Source of the DNA: Agapetus fuscipes | Lineage: Eukaryota; Arthropoda; Insecta; Trichoptera; Glossosomatidae | DNA: 64,000 nucleotides | Direction: 5' to 3' | Assembly (NCBI GenBank): GCA_951799405.1 | Contig: OX637333.1 | Coordinates: forward strand, 16,863,960-16,927,959 | In this document: piece by piece, positions 21,156-31,182 of the stretch | How the letters are laid out: each line of letters opens with the position of its first letter | Numbering within the stretch: position 1 is the stretch's first letter | The notes under the pieces: model-generated | Seen by the model: only the letters and a program-made list of their open reading frames with translations | What the model was told of the DNA's origin: nothing | Databases searched by the model: none | Made by a program: the position numbers and the translations under genes

Positions 21156-22754
21156 ATGTACAAGGACACAGCTCTTTCACTTTATCAAGATAAAGTGAAA
21201 GCGTTACTTGATCCCACTACATATAAAGTTTTAAAGAAGGACCCTACATCGAGTGTACTGAGGAAAACAAATGATTTGATTAAGAAATCTCCGCATATTG
21301 CTCCTGAAATAAAAAAGGACTTAAGAAGTTCTGAAGCGATACCGGCCCGTCTGTATTGCCTTCCAAAAGTGCACAAAGAAAACACACCACTAAGACCAAT
21401 AGTCACTACCATAGGATCACCTACATACAAACTGTCTAAGTACCTAACTTCACTACTTCAACCACACGTAGGAAAGACCAATAGTTATATTAAAGACTCT
21501 ACACATTTTGTCAACAAACTAAAAGACCTAACGTGCAATCCTTCAGATATATTGGTGAGCTTTGACATTATATCCCTATTCACCATGATTCCAGTGGATG
21601 AAGCTCTTGAATGCATAAGAAAAACTATAGGCAATGACTATATTGACTTATACAAACACTGTTTATCTACCACATATTTTCAATGGAACTCCCACTTCTA
21701 TGAACAGATGTCAGGAGTAGCTATGGGCAATTGCCTTAGTCCTGCCGTGGCTAATCTATATATGGAATTTTTTGAAAAGACAGCAATGGAAACTGCACCT
21801 AAAAAACCAAAATGTTGGTTTCGATATGTTGATGATACCTTCATAATATGGAACCACGGAGAGGAGGAACTAAACAATTTCCTTACTCATTTAAACAGCA
21901 TCAACCATAGAATACAATTTACAATGGAGAAAGAAAATGGTGATAATTCAATAGCTTTTCTGGATGTTCTGGTCACACGCACACACGAAGGTATACTAAA
22001 TTACTAAGTGTATAGAAAGCCCACACACACTGACAGATATCTACACAAATTTTCAAATCACCATCCCGCCCAAAAACGAGGTGTTATAAAAACACTTATG
22101 GACAGAGCAACTAGAATTTGTCAGCCTGCCTCACTAGAAACAAAAATACAACATCTAAAAACAGCCCTAGTGAGAAATGGTTATACAAATAAAGAGATAA
22201 ACCGTTTTACACGGAGAAGAAATGCCTCTACCAAAACAAGTAAATATGACACTAATGCAACAAAGGTCTTTATCCCATATCTCAGAGGTATCACTGATCG
22301 CATTGGAAAAATACTTCTCAAAAATAATATAAAAACCATATACATTCCGACCATGAAGATACAACACGCCTTACGTTCTGCAAAAGACAGACTGGATGTC
22401 CTGGACTCACCTGGTGTATATCAAATACCGTGTAGCTGCGGTTTATCGTATGTAGGCACCACAAAAAGATTTATAAACACACGGGTTAAGGAGCATAAAA
22501 GAAACTGCAGACTAGGGCAGACAGAGAAATCTGCCGTTGCGGAGCACGCCCTGTTAGACAACCACGATATAAACTTTGATGACACCAAAATAATTGCTAA
22601 GGCTCGTGGATATTATGCACGGCTGTATAGAGAAGCCATCGAAATTTATAAAAATAAAAATTTTAACAGGAAAGAAGAGTGTTTGAAACTAAACAATACA
22701 TGGTTGAGCACAATTGAAGTTATGAAAGAGGGTAGTTTTATACCTAACAATTAA
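21156..22754 (+). pseudogene. Penelope-like element: RT plus GIY-YIG endonuclease
   Basis: One reading frame of about 532 codons with a single in-frame TAA at 22005-22007. The RT domain shows RLYCLPKVHK, PLRPIVTTIGSPTYKLSKYL, the LVSFDIISLFTMIPV motif, GVAMGNCLSPAVANLYM and the catalytic RYVDDTF. After the stop, VYRKPTHTDRYLH continues the frame, and a GIY-YIG nuclease follows (GVYQIPCSCGLSYVGTTKR, then the conserved R and the E of REAIEIYK). This domain order is specific to Penelope-like elements. The N-terminus is missing: the frame begins at the LINE-A 3' tail, so the element is truncated or interrupted there. The stop codon would separate the RT from the endonuclease. Confidence 0.92.
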
Positions 22755-22985
22755 GCCACGCCCCTTTTAGAATCTACGTATATAAGACATCGCCCATCGT
22801 TCAGACCTCAGTAGCGAGCAGAACTCTGAAAAAGTCGCCCACAGAGGAGACGAAACGTAAGCTGAAAGTCTTCAAGAAAGAATAAAAAGAAGAAGACAAG
22901 CAAAAACATGGACCACGGTCAAAACCCGGAACCAGAAAATCAAGCTTCCTACATATGTTTGATACAGTACAGCTGACCTCTGTAC
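22755..22985 (+). mobile_element. Penelope-like 3' flank with hammerhead relic
   Basis: Non-coding segment following the ORF. At 22826 it reads CTGAAAAA, then GTCGCC-CACAGA-GGAGAC, then GAA and ACGT, i.e. the hammerhead order with core substitutions. Such motifs lie in the pseudo-LTRs of Penelope-like elements. The core changes (CTGAAAA for CTGANGA) suggest it is dead. Confidence 0.5.
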
Positions 22986-22989
22986 TGGA

Positions 22990-23670
22990 ATTTACTGTAT
23001 CCTGCCGCCGTTCCACTAGGGGTGGCCGGTACCTCCGCAGATGCGCCTCCACTTTTTTCTGTCCTAACAAACCACTTTAATTTCCTCAATTTAATTTCAC
23101 CTTTTTCATACATACTCTTCTCTTATTCCCACTCTGCAGATTCCATTCTTTCGCAATCTCACCTATTTGGTCTAACCATTTTTTCTTCGGCCTTCCCCTT
23201 CCGCGCTTTCCTCTGACATTTCCTTTGTACACTTTCTTCATTAGTTGTTCATCATCCATTCTTTCAAGATGTCCGAACCATCTCATTGTACTTTTTTGTA
23301 CTTTCATTCTTATATTCTCTTTTATACCACACTCGTTCATCACCCAATCATTACGTACTCTATCACTCAGTGTTTTCCAGCCATTGCTCTTAGGTAAGCC
23401 ATTTCCACATACATACTTTACTCAGCTCACATTCATTAAGCCTCACTTCCACCAACCAATATGCCATGGTGGGCCGCCGATCTCATATTCTTCGTAAGTT
23501 TCTTATTTCTTGCAATTCTTCCAATCGTTCCTACTACACTTCTTCCTCTACTAGCGCGCTTTTCCAATTATTTCGTCAATTTCGCATTTGACTCAAACTT
23601 GCTTCCCAGATAATAAATTTCTTTCACGACCTCCACTCTTGTTTCATTCAGTCTGATCTCAATTTCTTTT
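22990..23670 (-). pseudogene. LINE family B, 3' part, minus
   Basis: Minus-strand pieces: MNECGIKENIRMKVQKSTMR, RWFGHLERMDDEQL, RGKRGRGRPKKKW and a C-terminus ending in G-H-P just before CCTAGTGGAACGGCGGCAGG. Several frameshifts. Family B differs from A by this 3' end (no T repeat) and the G-H-P terminus. Confidence 0.85.
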
Positions 23671-23674
23671 TTTG

Positions 23675-23820
23675 ATTTGAATTTGAGATTTGGTTTTAAT
23701 TTGTGAGTACACATTCAGCATTCGTATGCGCGAACTTACACATGCCTGTTTGTGGGCATGCATTTGATATGAGTTTTGAATGTTTATGTTTCATTGCAAC
23801 TTTGATTCTAGATTATTATA
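23675..23820 (+). repeat. T-repeat 3' part
   Basis: TTTGAGATTTGGTTTTAATT through TTCAGCATTCGTATGCGCGA to TTGCAACTTTGATTCTAG. Confidence 0.65.
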
Positions 23821-23824
23821 GATG

Positions 23825-25140
23825 GTCATTGAACCCTTCTGTATGCAAACTAGGACTTTGTATGGTGGGTAAACTTTTTAGTTATATTTTGGAAAAGTAA
23901 CGACTGATTATTATTGGTATTTAGAAAATATTAAGAATCACAGCCTTTTTCCTTATTTTAACCCTTTGACTACCAAGAAAATTACGAAAACATTTTGTAT
24001 GGAAATTTTTTCACTTTGTATGGTGGCTATACTTTTGATTCACTTTTTGGAAAAAAATAATGATGGCAATATATAAGTTGTCATTATTTACTTACATTTG
24101 TAGAAAATTAATTTTTATTAACCTTCTAACTGCCGAGAATTTTTCCATTATTTTTTTATTTTATATGGCAACTCCCTAAACCGAGATTATTATGAAGAAA
24201 TTATTATATTTATTAGATAGATCTATTTTATAAATGGATTCACAAAAAATTTAAGAAAAATCGTTGGGGCCGTTTTCGAGAAAATCACATTTAAAAATTT
24301 CAGCTCTTCGGAAGCCATCTTGAATTATCAAAAAAGTAAAAAAAAAAATTATTACGAATTAAAGTGATAAACTTGTTCTTTCCATCAAATCTACAATAAA
24401 TTTAAATACCTTGCATTTTAATGGGTTTTTGTAATATTTTCGATTTACAATTTCAGGTCGTGTAAACGGTGTTTTATGTTTATTTTTTCAAATTTATGTT
24501 GTCTATAATATTGTAGAACATTATATTTTTGTTGACTCCTTAACTTTCGAGAAAATCACAATTGTTTGTTTTTTTCATATGGCAACCCATAGACACAGAT
24601 TAGTAAGAGTGTTGCCTTAACTAATTTATTAAGTTAAAAACTAATTAGTGGCAACTCTGAAAATTTAAGAAAAAATTTTGGAGCCGTTTTTGAGAAAAGT
24701 ACAATTTTATGTTTTTTTTGTATCGCAGCCATCTTGAATTTTCAAGTTGGTATAATGCCATGTTATTCATACTTAATACGTGTCCAAAAAAGTTGATGTA
24801 ACCAAAATTTGGTATCTCTGGGTCTTATACTTTGGAAAGTGACACACATACATACACACACACACACACACACATACACACACACACATACAAACAGACG
24901 TTTTTGAAGTCCTGCACCAGGACAACTCATTTCCGTGAAAACCTCGAAAACAATTTTTCACACCAAATCAAAACTTTTTTTATGGCCTTCAGCTATAGCA
25001 AGAAAGTAAAAATTAAAAAACTACAAAATATATGGGTATCGCCGTCGAAATTTGTACCTTTTGTCTTGTGCGTGTGTCCCCTAATGATTTTCAGCTTTTT
25101 CATAAAAACTGGTGATCTCTACTGAATTCTAAAATTATCA
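23825..25140. repeat. AT-rich interspersed repeat with CA microsatellite
   Basis: The left part (23850-23950, ACTTTGTATGGTGGGTAAAC, GGAAAAGTAACGACTGATTA) recurs at 63850-64000. A CA/TG microsatellite is at 24840-24893. Near 25030 the sequence ATATGGGTATCGCCGTCGAA matches the terminal part of the fold-back element at 26832. No protein recognised. Confidence 0.5.
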
Positions 25141-25208
25141 CAGTAAAGTAAATGAAAAGCGTATCGAAATACAAAAAAAAACTGCAAAAAGCATTAAGTG
25201 GCGATGTA

Positions 25209-25846
25209 CAGTGGTGCCTCACACAACGAACTTAATTCGTTCCGGGAGCAAGTTTGTTATGTGAAAAGTTCGTTACGTGAAACGCGTTTTCCCATAACAA
25301 TACATGTTAAAAAAAATAATTCGTTCTGTAACATAAAATATGCTAAGATGACATAAAAAAAGATAATTTTTTTGTTATTATTTTTATTTAGATACATCTA
25401 ACAAAAACATAACTTTTTTAATTTTAAGACAGACTAAGTAGAGTCTACCGAATCTTGCACATCTTCATCCATTTTCTGCTTTTTGGCCAATGGTTTCATG
25501 AAAAACCTGTCCAAAGTCGTTTGTTTTTCTCTTTTCTCCAACATCTGCCGGAAATAACGGACAAGAGTATCGGAGTAAAGATCGTGATTTAATTCGTAAT
25601 GAAGAACGATTGCCGCGATACGTGCGTAAGTTAAGCGCAGTGACTAACGACTGCCTGCGGTGCCTGCGCGGGAGTATGCAATACATCGGCAGCGATCGTG
25701 GAAGCTCGGGCGAAGCAGTCGTGGAAGCTCGGGCGACTTCGTTGTGTGAAGCGAAGTTCGTTGTATGAATCGTGAAATGAACGAACAGGAAGTTCGTTGT
25801 GTGCAGCGTTCGCTGTGCGAGGCGTTCGTTGTGTGAGGCGCCACTG
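25209..25846 (-). mobile_element. Tigger/pogo-type deletion derivative
   Basis: Terminal inverted repeats CAGTGGTGCCTCACACAACG (left) and, on the minus strand, CAGTGGCGCCTCACACAACG (right), flanked by TA on both sides (25207-25208, 25847-25848). The interior (minus strand) encodes a C-terminal remnant with QTTLDRFFMKP, as in the relative at 47690. Most of the transposase is deleted. Confidence 0.85.
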
Positions 25847-25859
25847 TAATTAAAAAATA

Positions 25860-26540
25860 AAACAAAATCGCCTTTTTTCCATTCCCATACAAATTTTACA
25901 TGTCCGCAACCCGTTTTTGACCCTTTGATGGCATGATACGATCAAAATAGTCAAACGTTTTTAAAGTTGAGTATTTTTGCATATACCTTAGTAACGTATC
26001 TTTCATTTTCTGTACTAGCCACAATAATATTTACTTATTTAAACACAAAATATTGATTGCTAAGGGTTGTCTCCATTTTTGGCTCCGAAATTTTTCTTTT
26101 AGTATGTTACCAATTCCATTGGAACTGACAAAAATCTTGCAATCCTAAGTATTTGTTCACGTATGGTAACTCTTTGATGCAGTGTGGACAACACAAAAAA
26201 ACTCATTCGATACCTTCATTTTCTTCTGAGAACGTTAACATCAGACTCGGGAATTTGTCGTGTGTGTTTTGAGTGGAAGTTTGCTTGGCATTATTAAGGT
26301 ATGTATTCGAATATGTTGTCAGTTGTATATTTTTTACTTAGATCCATTAATTCTTCTAATGATTGTATGTTTTTATCATTGCTGACAGTATTATTTTTCA
26401 AATGGCACAAGTTTAGGTAATGTCGGGCGGTTTATTATTTACAATCTTTACCGTATGTTACCATACTAAGGTGTATTCACGTAGGTGAAAAATGTACGCA
26501 AAAAACCATTGCCTATCTATCTAAATCTATGATAATCTAT
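25860..26540. other. No gene recognised
   Basis: AT-rich with several TTTGATG/GTATGTTACC phrases; no ORF or repeat that I can name. Confidence 0.35.
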
Positions 26541-26544
26541 AATT

Positions 26545-26755
26545 TAAGTTACAAAAATATATTGCATTTAAGATTTTAAGTTCGTACTTAAACATGCTGC
26601 ATGTGCACCTTCAATATAAAACCCAATCTCAAATGAACATAAACCCTGCAACTCTTGCCGACCTTACCTGACACAATGGTAACATTGGTAAAGTGAACCA
26701 TTTTTTACAGTATCAGTGGTCAGCTTCATACTAACCTATAAGTCAAGGAAACTTA
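26545..26755 (-). repeat. T repeat, minus
   Basis: From the ATCTATAATTTAAGTTACAA edge through CCTGCAACTCTTGCCGACCT to CTAACCTATAAGTCAAGG. About 15% diverged from the better copies by eye. Confidence 0.75.
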
Positions 26756-26831
26756 TTGAAATACAATAAACGAACGATTTTAGGTAGTTATTAAATGTGC
26801 GTATTCATATTTTTATTAAAGCGTCGTCCAA

Positions 26832-27153
26832 ATATGGGTATCGCCGTTTAAATTTGTACCATAACTGTCGACCGGCAAGATTCAAGAAAACGAAAACATC
26901 GTTAATTAAGGTCTATTCAAAATGACATTCAAAATGGTGCTCTTATATTTTTACTGAACAGTGTTTACGAACTGCTATAAAATCTTGTATTCGTCGTCGA
27001 AAAAAGAAATGAGATATCGAAATGTAAACAAACCTAATTTTTCGAACCTGTCCGTCATTTTGAATAGACCTTAATTTAATTCACGATGTTTTCGTTTTCT
27101 TGAATCTTGCCGGTAACAGTTATGGTACAAATTTAAACGGCGATACCCATATA
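26832..27153. mobile_element. Fold-back/TIR element, about 95-bp arms
   Basis: Left arm starts ATATGGGTATCGCCGTTTAA and the right arm is its reverse complement, ending TTAAACGGCGATACCCATAT. The arms continue through CGGCAAGATTCAAGAAAACG to ATTCAAAATGAC. The central 130 bases are unique. No hammerhead-like core seen. Confidence 0.8.
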
Positions 27154-27164
27154 TAAAAAAAAAA

Positions 27165-27275
27165 CACATGCGGCATGTGTAAGCGCGAAACTATGCATGT
27201 CTGCTTGTGGGAATGCATTTAATATGAATCTCAAGTGATAATATATATCTTTGCAGCTTAGATTTAGATTAGTCA
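27165..27275 (+). repeat. T-repeat 3' part
   Basis: ACATGCGGCATGTGTAAGCG through GCTTGTGGGAATGCATTTAA to CTTTGCAGCTTAGATTTAGA. Lies 60 bases downstream (minus strand) of mRpL43 exon 2, within its intron 2. Confidence 0.75.
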
Positions 27276-27332
27276 ACAAAATCTATCTTTTTGTTCATTC
27301 AGCTTCCGCAATTTATAAAATGTGTAACTTAC

Positions 27333-27643
27333 TATATTCTGCTACCATGGCGGGACTGCGGTGTCTTCGGGGCTTCAAGTACGTAACTACCCCAGGCTTC
27401 TCTCTAGCAAAGTTGATCAAGTCATGCTCTATGAAGTCTCTGTAGACGGTACAAAAATAAAAACCATCAAATTAACATGTTCTTATTTTTTGCCTCATTA
27501 ATTCATCAAGAAAAAAATAATAATAACCTCATCCCTTTGCTGCTGCCATTGTATTTGCAAAACTTAAAAGTGATTCTCTGTAATTGACAAACAAAACGGC
27601 CAATACCATTCTGAAGGGGGGCTCTTGGAAACCCCGACTTCAT
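27333..27643 (-). CDS. mRpL43: Mitochondrial ribosomal protein L43, exons 1-2
   Basis: Host gene on the minus strand. Exon 1 is 27643-27528 (38 codons plus two bases) and exon 2 is 27439-27333, joined as ATG-AG|A-GAC. The protein reads [29 protein letters not shown], then [38 protein letters not shown]. The segments [14 protein letters not shown], DFIEHDLxxFAxxxPGVVxYxKPRR and VAEY are hallmarks of bL43m (L51/S25/CI-B8 fold), a large-subunit protein of the mitochondrial ribosome. The donors are GAG|GTTATT and ATA|GTAAGT, and the acceptor is CTACAG. The C-terminal exons (roughly 80-100 residues) should lie to the left but I did not find them. The start codon is the first ATG of the open frame and fits the family N-terminus. 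Confidence 0.88.
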
Positions 27644-27870
27644 AAATATATGATTGTTAGACATGGCCTAGAAGATAATGACTCCTTTGACGACGAGAAG
27701 AAGAGGTTCTAGAGAACGACGTATTGATTATAACGATGTAAAAAACACAGGTAGATAGTAAAATGATAATGAAAATGATGCAAAATCCCTATTCCAAAAT
27801 TATGAATTTTAAGGTTATGTCACAATCACAGGCAAGGAAAACCGGACGCCTGTGACGCCAGCGTGACAGG

Positions 27871-28416
27871 CAGTGTTGCCACCTTAGTTTTAGTAATGGG
27901 GGCAATTAAAGAAGCTAAAAAGGGCCAGATCGGGCTAAAAGGAGCACAAAAAGAGTTGGTGTAAAAAAAGGCTAAAAAAACACCGGACTAATGATTTCAA
28001 TTACTTATGTATTTATTTTTTAGTTTGAATCACAATAATTTTTTTCAAAATTAGGTTCAAAAATTAAAAATATTAGTTATTTTACAAACTAAAATTAACA
28101 AATTTTTCGTTTAGAATCATTTAGTTGCCATAGATATGTTGCCATAATCGAACAAATGGTATCTACCAAAAAAAAAAAACAATATATAATGACGCCACAA
28201 AAAAATATTTAAAAAAACATGACGAAAATTGCGAAAGTTCGATGTTATGGCGATGTAACTATGTAAGCATGGCGCAAATTTCAGATTTTCGTACAATATT
28301 TTTAAGTAAATGAAAAGGGCTAGATAGCCCTTTTCGGGCTAAATCATTAAACAACGAGTTCACCTACAGTAAAAAGTGCTAGATCTAGCCCCAAAAGGGC
28401 TAAGGTGGCAACACTG
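27871..28416. mobile_element. hAT-like MITE upstream of mRpL43
   Basis: Terminal inverted repeats CAGTGTTGCCACCTTAG at both ends, flanked by GTGACAGG and CTGACAGG (8-base target duplication with one mismatch). No transposase. The interior has repeated GGGCTA-containing hairpins. It starts 228 bases upstream of the mRpL43 start codon. Confidence 0.85.
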
Positions 28417-28424
28417 CTGACAGG

Positions 28425-28660
28425 TGCCAGCCTGACAGCTGGGGATGAGAACTAACAAAACGGGTTTCCCAAGATGTATGGAATATTTTTTTAATGAACA
28501 AAAAATATTTTTAACTGAAATAAAAGTAATATATGAGAGCCGAAAATATAGATGATAACTACATACTACTACAAATACCTTAGTTTTTCTATAATAATAC
28601 ATAGATATAAATAGGTTAGGTATAGATACATGTTGTTATCTTCATTTAATCTTCTCCAAA
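28425..28660. other. No feature recognised
   Basis: AT-rich flank with a GACAGGTGCCAGCCTGACAG phrase that resembles, in reverse, sequence just upstream of MED28 at 47219-47250. Confidence 0.3.
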
Positions 28661-28661
28661 T

Positions 28662-28806
28662 CTAAAGTTGCAAATATTTAGGTATTTAGATATCATTTGA
28701 GATTCATATTAAATGCATTCCCACAAGTAGACACGTATAATTTCGCACTAACACATGCCGCATGTGGACCTACAATATAAACCCCATCACAAATGAACAT
28801 AAGCCT
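28662..28806 (-). repeat. T-repeat fragment, minus
   Basis: AAAGTTGCAAATATTTAGGT through GCATTCCCACAAGTAGACAC to AAATGAACATAAGCC, where it is truncated. Confidence 0.7.
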
Positions 28807-28939
28807 TCTCCTATTTATATTGTCTGTTGGTCCGCGGGAGGTACTTCTTCCGTTTCCCTCCAACAGGTTAAGTTTTCTAATCTCGACTATAGCTATTTAT
28901 TCATAAACTCAACCTGCAGTTTTCAAGCAATTGATAAGC

Positions 28940-29900
28940 TAGCCTCTTTTGATTAATTATGTCTTTAATTAACATAATTTGAAATAAAAAAGAAACTTGT
29001 ATGCGTCCGTGTTTGAAAAAAGATACATCGAAAAATAATCGGATATTTGTTTTAAAGTTCCAACTTCGAGATTTTTTATTTCGTAGCTTGGGAATTTGCA
29101 CTTAAATTTTATTGGCTTAATTGATTGATTATGTCTTAAATTAACATAATTTGAAATAAAAAAGAAACTTGTACGCGTCCGTATTTGAAAAAAGATACAT
29201 CGAAAAAAAAATCGGATATTGGTTTTAAAGTTCCAACTTCGAGATTTTTTATTTCGTAGCTTGGGAATTTCCACTTAAATTTTATTGGCTTAATTGATTG
29301 ATTATGTCTTAAATTAACATAATTTGAAATAAAAAAGAAACTTGTATGCGTCCGTGTTTGAAAAAAGATACATCGAAAAATAATCGGATATTTGTTTTAA
29401 AGTTCCAACTTCGAGATTTTTTATTTCGTAGCTTGGGAATTTCCACTTAAATTTTATTGGCTTAATTGATTAATTATGTCTTTAATTAACATAATTTGAA
29501 ATAAAAAAGAAACTTGTACGCGTCCGTATTTGAAAAAAGATACATCGAAAAAAAAATCGGATATTGGTTTTAAAGTTCCAACTTCGAGATTTTTTATTTC
29601 GTAGCTTGGGAATTTCCACTTAAATTTTATTGGCTTAATTGATTGATTATGTCTTAAATTAACATAATTTGAAATAAAAAAGAAACTTGTATGCGTCCGT
29701 GTTTGAAAAAAGATACATCGAAAAATAATCGGATATTTGTTTTAAAGTTCCAACTTCGAGATTTTTTATTTCGTAGCTTGGGAATTTCCACTTAAATTTT
29801 ATTGGCTTAATTGATTAATTATGTCTTTAATTAACATAATTTGAAATAAAAAAGAAACTCGTATGCGTCCGTGTTTGAAAAAAAATCCATCAAAAAATGT
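28940..29900. repeat. Satellite array, ~172-bp monomers in alternating pairs
   Basis: The phrase AGAAACTTGT recurs at 28991, 29162, 29337, 29509 and 29681, and AGAAACTCGT at 29852, i.e. every 171-175 bases. Monomers alternate between two variants (ATGCGTCCGTGTTTG and ACGCGTCCGTATTTG), indicating a dimeric higher-order unit. The gypsy element at 30004 inserted near the end; a diverged monomer continues at 37284-37520. Confidence 0.9.
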
Positions 29901-30003
29901 TCAATACTGTTATAAATAATGTAAATTTAAAAGAAAAAAAATTCATAGTTCGGAACTTTTTATAACTTTGTTTTTAGGTGCGATGATGTATAATATTATA
30001 TAT

Positions 30004-30520
30004 TGTTATGTAAATATAAATATTAAAATAAGTATGGGTAGTTATAGTGTTATGTAAATATAAATATTGAAATAAGTATGGATAGTTATAGTTATAAGAA
30101 TCCTCAAAAGTATTGGTAGGTAAGATCGATAATTATGTATAAGTGTAGAATTCTCTAGGCTAAGTAGGTATTTGTTATAATTATAGGAATACTGTATTAC
30201 ATTTGTAGGTAGGATTTTGGTTGTATCTCTAGGTAGTACGTGAAGCGTCGAGAAGTAATAATTACTCTGGAACCGTCTGGCGACTTTAGTTCTGGATCAT
30301 ACTGCTCGGAAGAGTATAAAGGTGCGAATGGCCTGCAGAGCGGGCCAGTATCATAGCGACTAACAAACACATCGAAGCCATCTGATCAGTGAACCGAAAC
30401 CAATGGAATAATCGAGAAAGTAGTGTGAAAATAAATTTTGTAACTGTGTAAAATAAATAACTAATGAAGAAGACCTGTGTATTTTTAATTTGAAGACAAT
30501 TGAACCCTAATTTCGTAACA
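30004..30520 (+). repeat. 5' LTR
   Basis: Starts TGTTATGTAAATATAAATAT and ends TAATTTCGTAACA. The first 44 bases are duplicated in tandem within the LTR. A TATAAAGG box lies near 30315, the likely start of transcription being shortly downstream. Confidence 0.93.
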
Positions 30521-30545
30521 ATTGGCGTCAGGTGCGGAATTGTCA
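30521..30545 (+). promoter_or_regulatory. Putative tRNA primer-binding site and leader start
   Basis: Just after the LTR, TGGCGTCAGGTGCGGA begins with the TGG typical of primer-binding sites complementary to a tRNA 3' end. Which tRNA is unknown. The untranslated leader continues to 31182. Confidence 0.5.
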
Positions 30546-31182
30546 AGAAAAATTAAGATCTTCTGTCTAAAAATAAATAAAATAAATTAAATAGTGTTAA
30601 AATGAACTTTATTCAAATTGAACTTTGTGTGAACTGACTTTTGTGAAAACAAGTGTTTAAATAAATTTTTGTTAAAAGAAAAGACGCAAAAGCAAGTTGC
30701 TTATAAATTCTGGAACATCATATGGAACATAATTCTGGACATAACATAATGACTATTTTACCGCATTGAGAAAGTCATCAAATTGGACCATAGTTTTTTT
30801 ATTATTGTGTGTGATTAAAAAAAATAAAATAAATAAATAAAAATCTTGAAAAATATTACAAAAGAACGTTCCAGATTCATCGAGAAAAAGTTTTTGAATA
30901 ACTATCCTTTGTTTACAAGTGTGTGAATGTACATTAAGTACCTACCTGTGTGTTTGAAAGACTTGAGACGAAATAAATAATTATGTACTATCAGACATTA
31001 TTATGTTAAAAATATTGGTGAATTAAAAATAAATATTAAAAGACAGTACCTACCAATCAGTGTAATCAGATAAATTATTATTTTGCTAAAGTACGTATTC
31101 AAAACAGCTATATATATAAAACTCAAAACTTGTATTAAATAAATTTAAAAATATTTTTGTTTTGAAGTAAATTTTGAAAAAA

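Noticed and set aside
27251..27445. Plus-strand ORF opposite mRpL43 exon 2
   Set aside because: Antisense shadow of a conserved exon.
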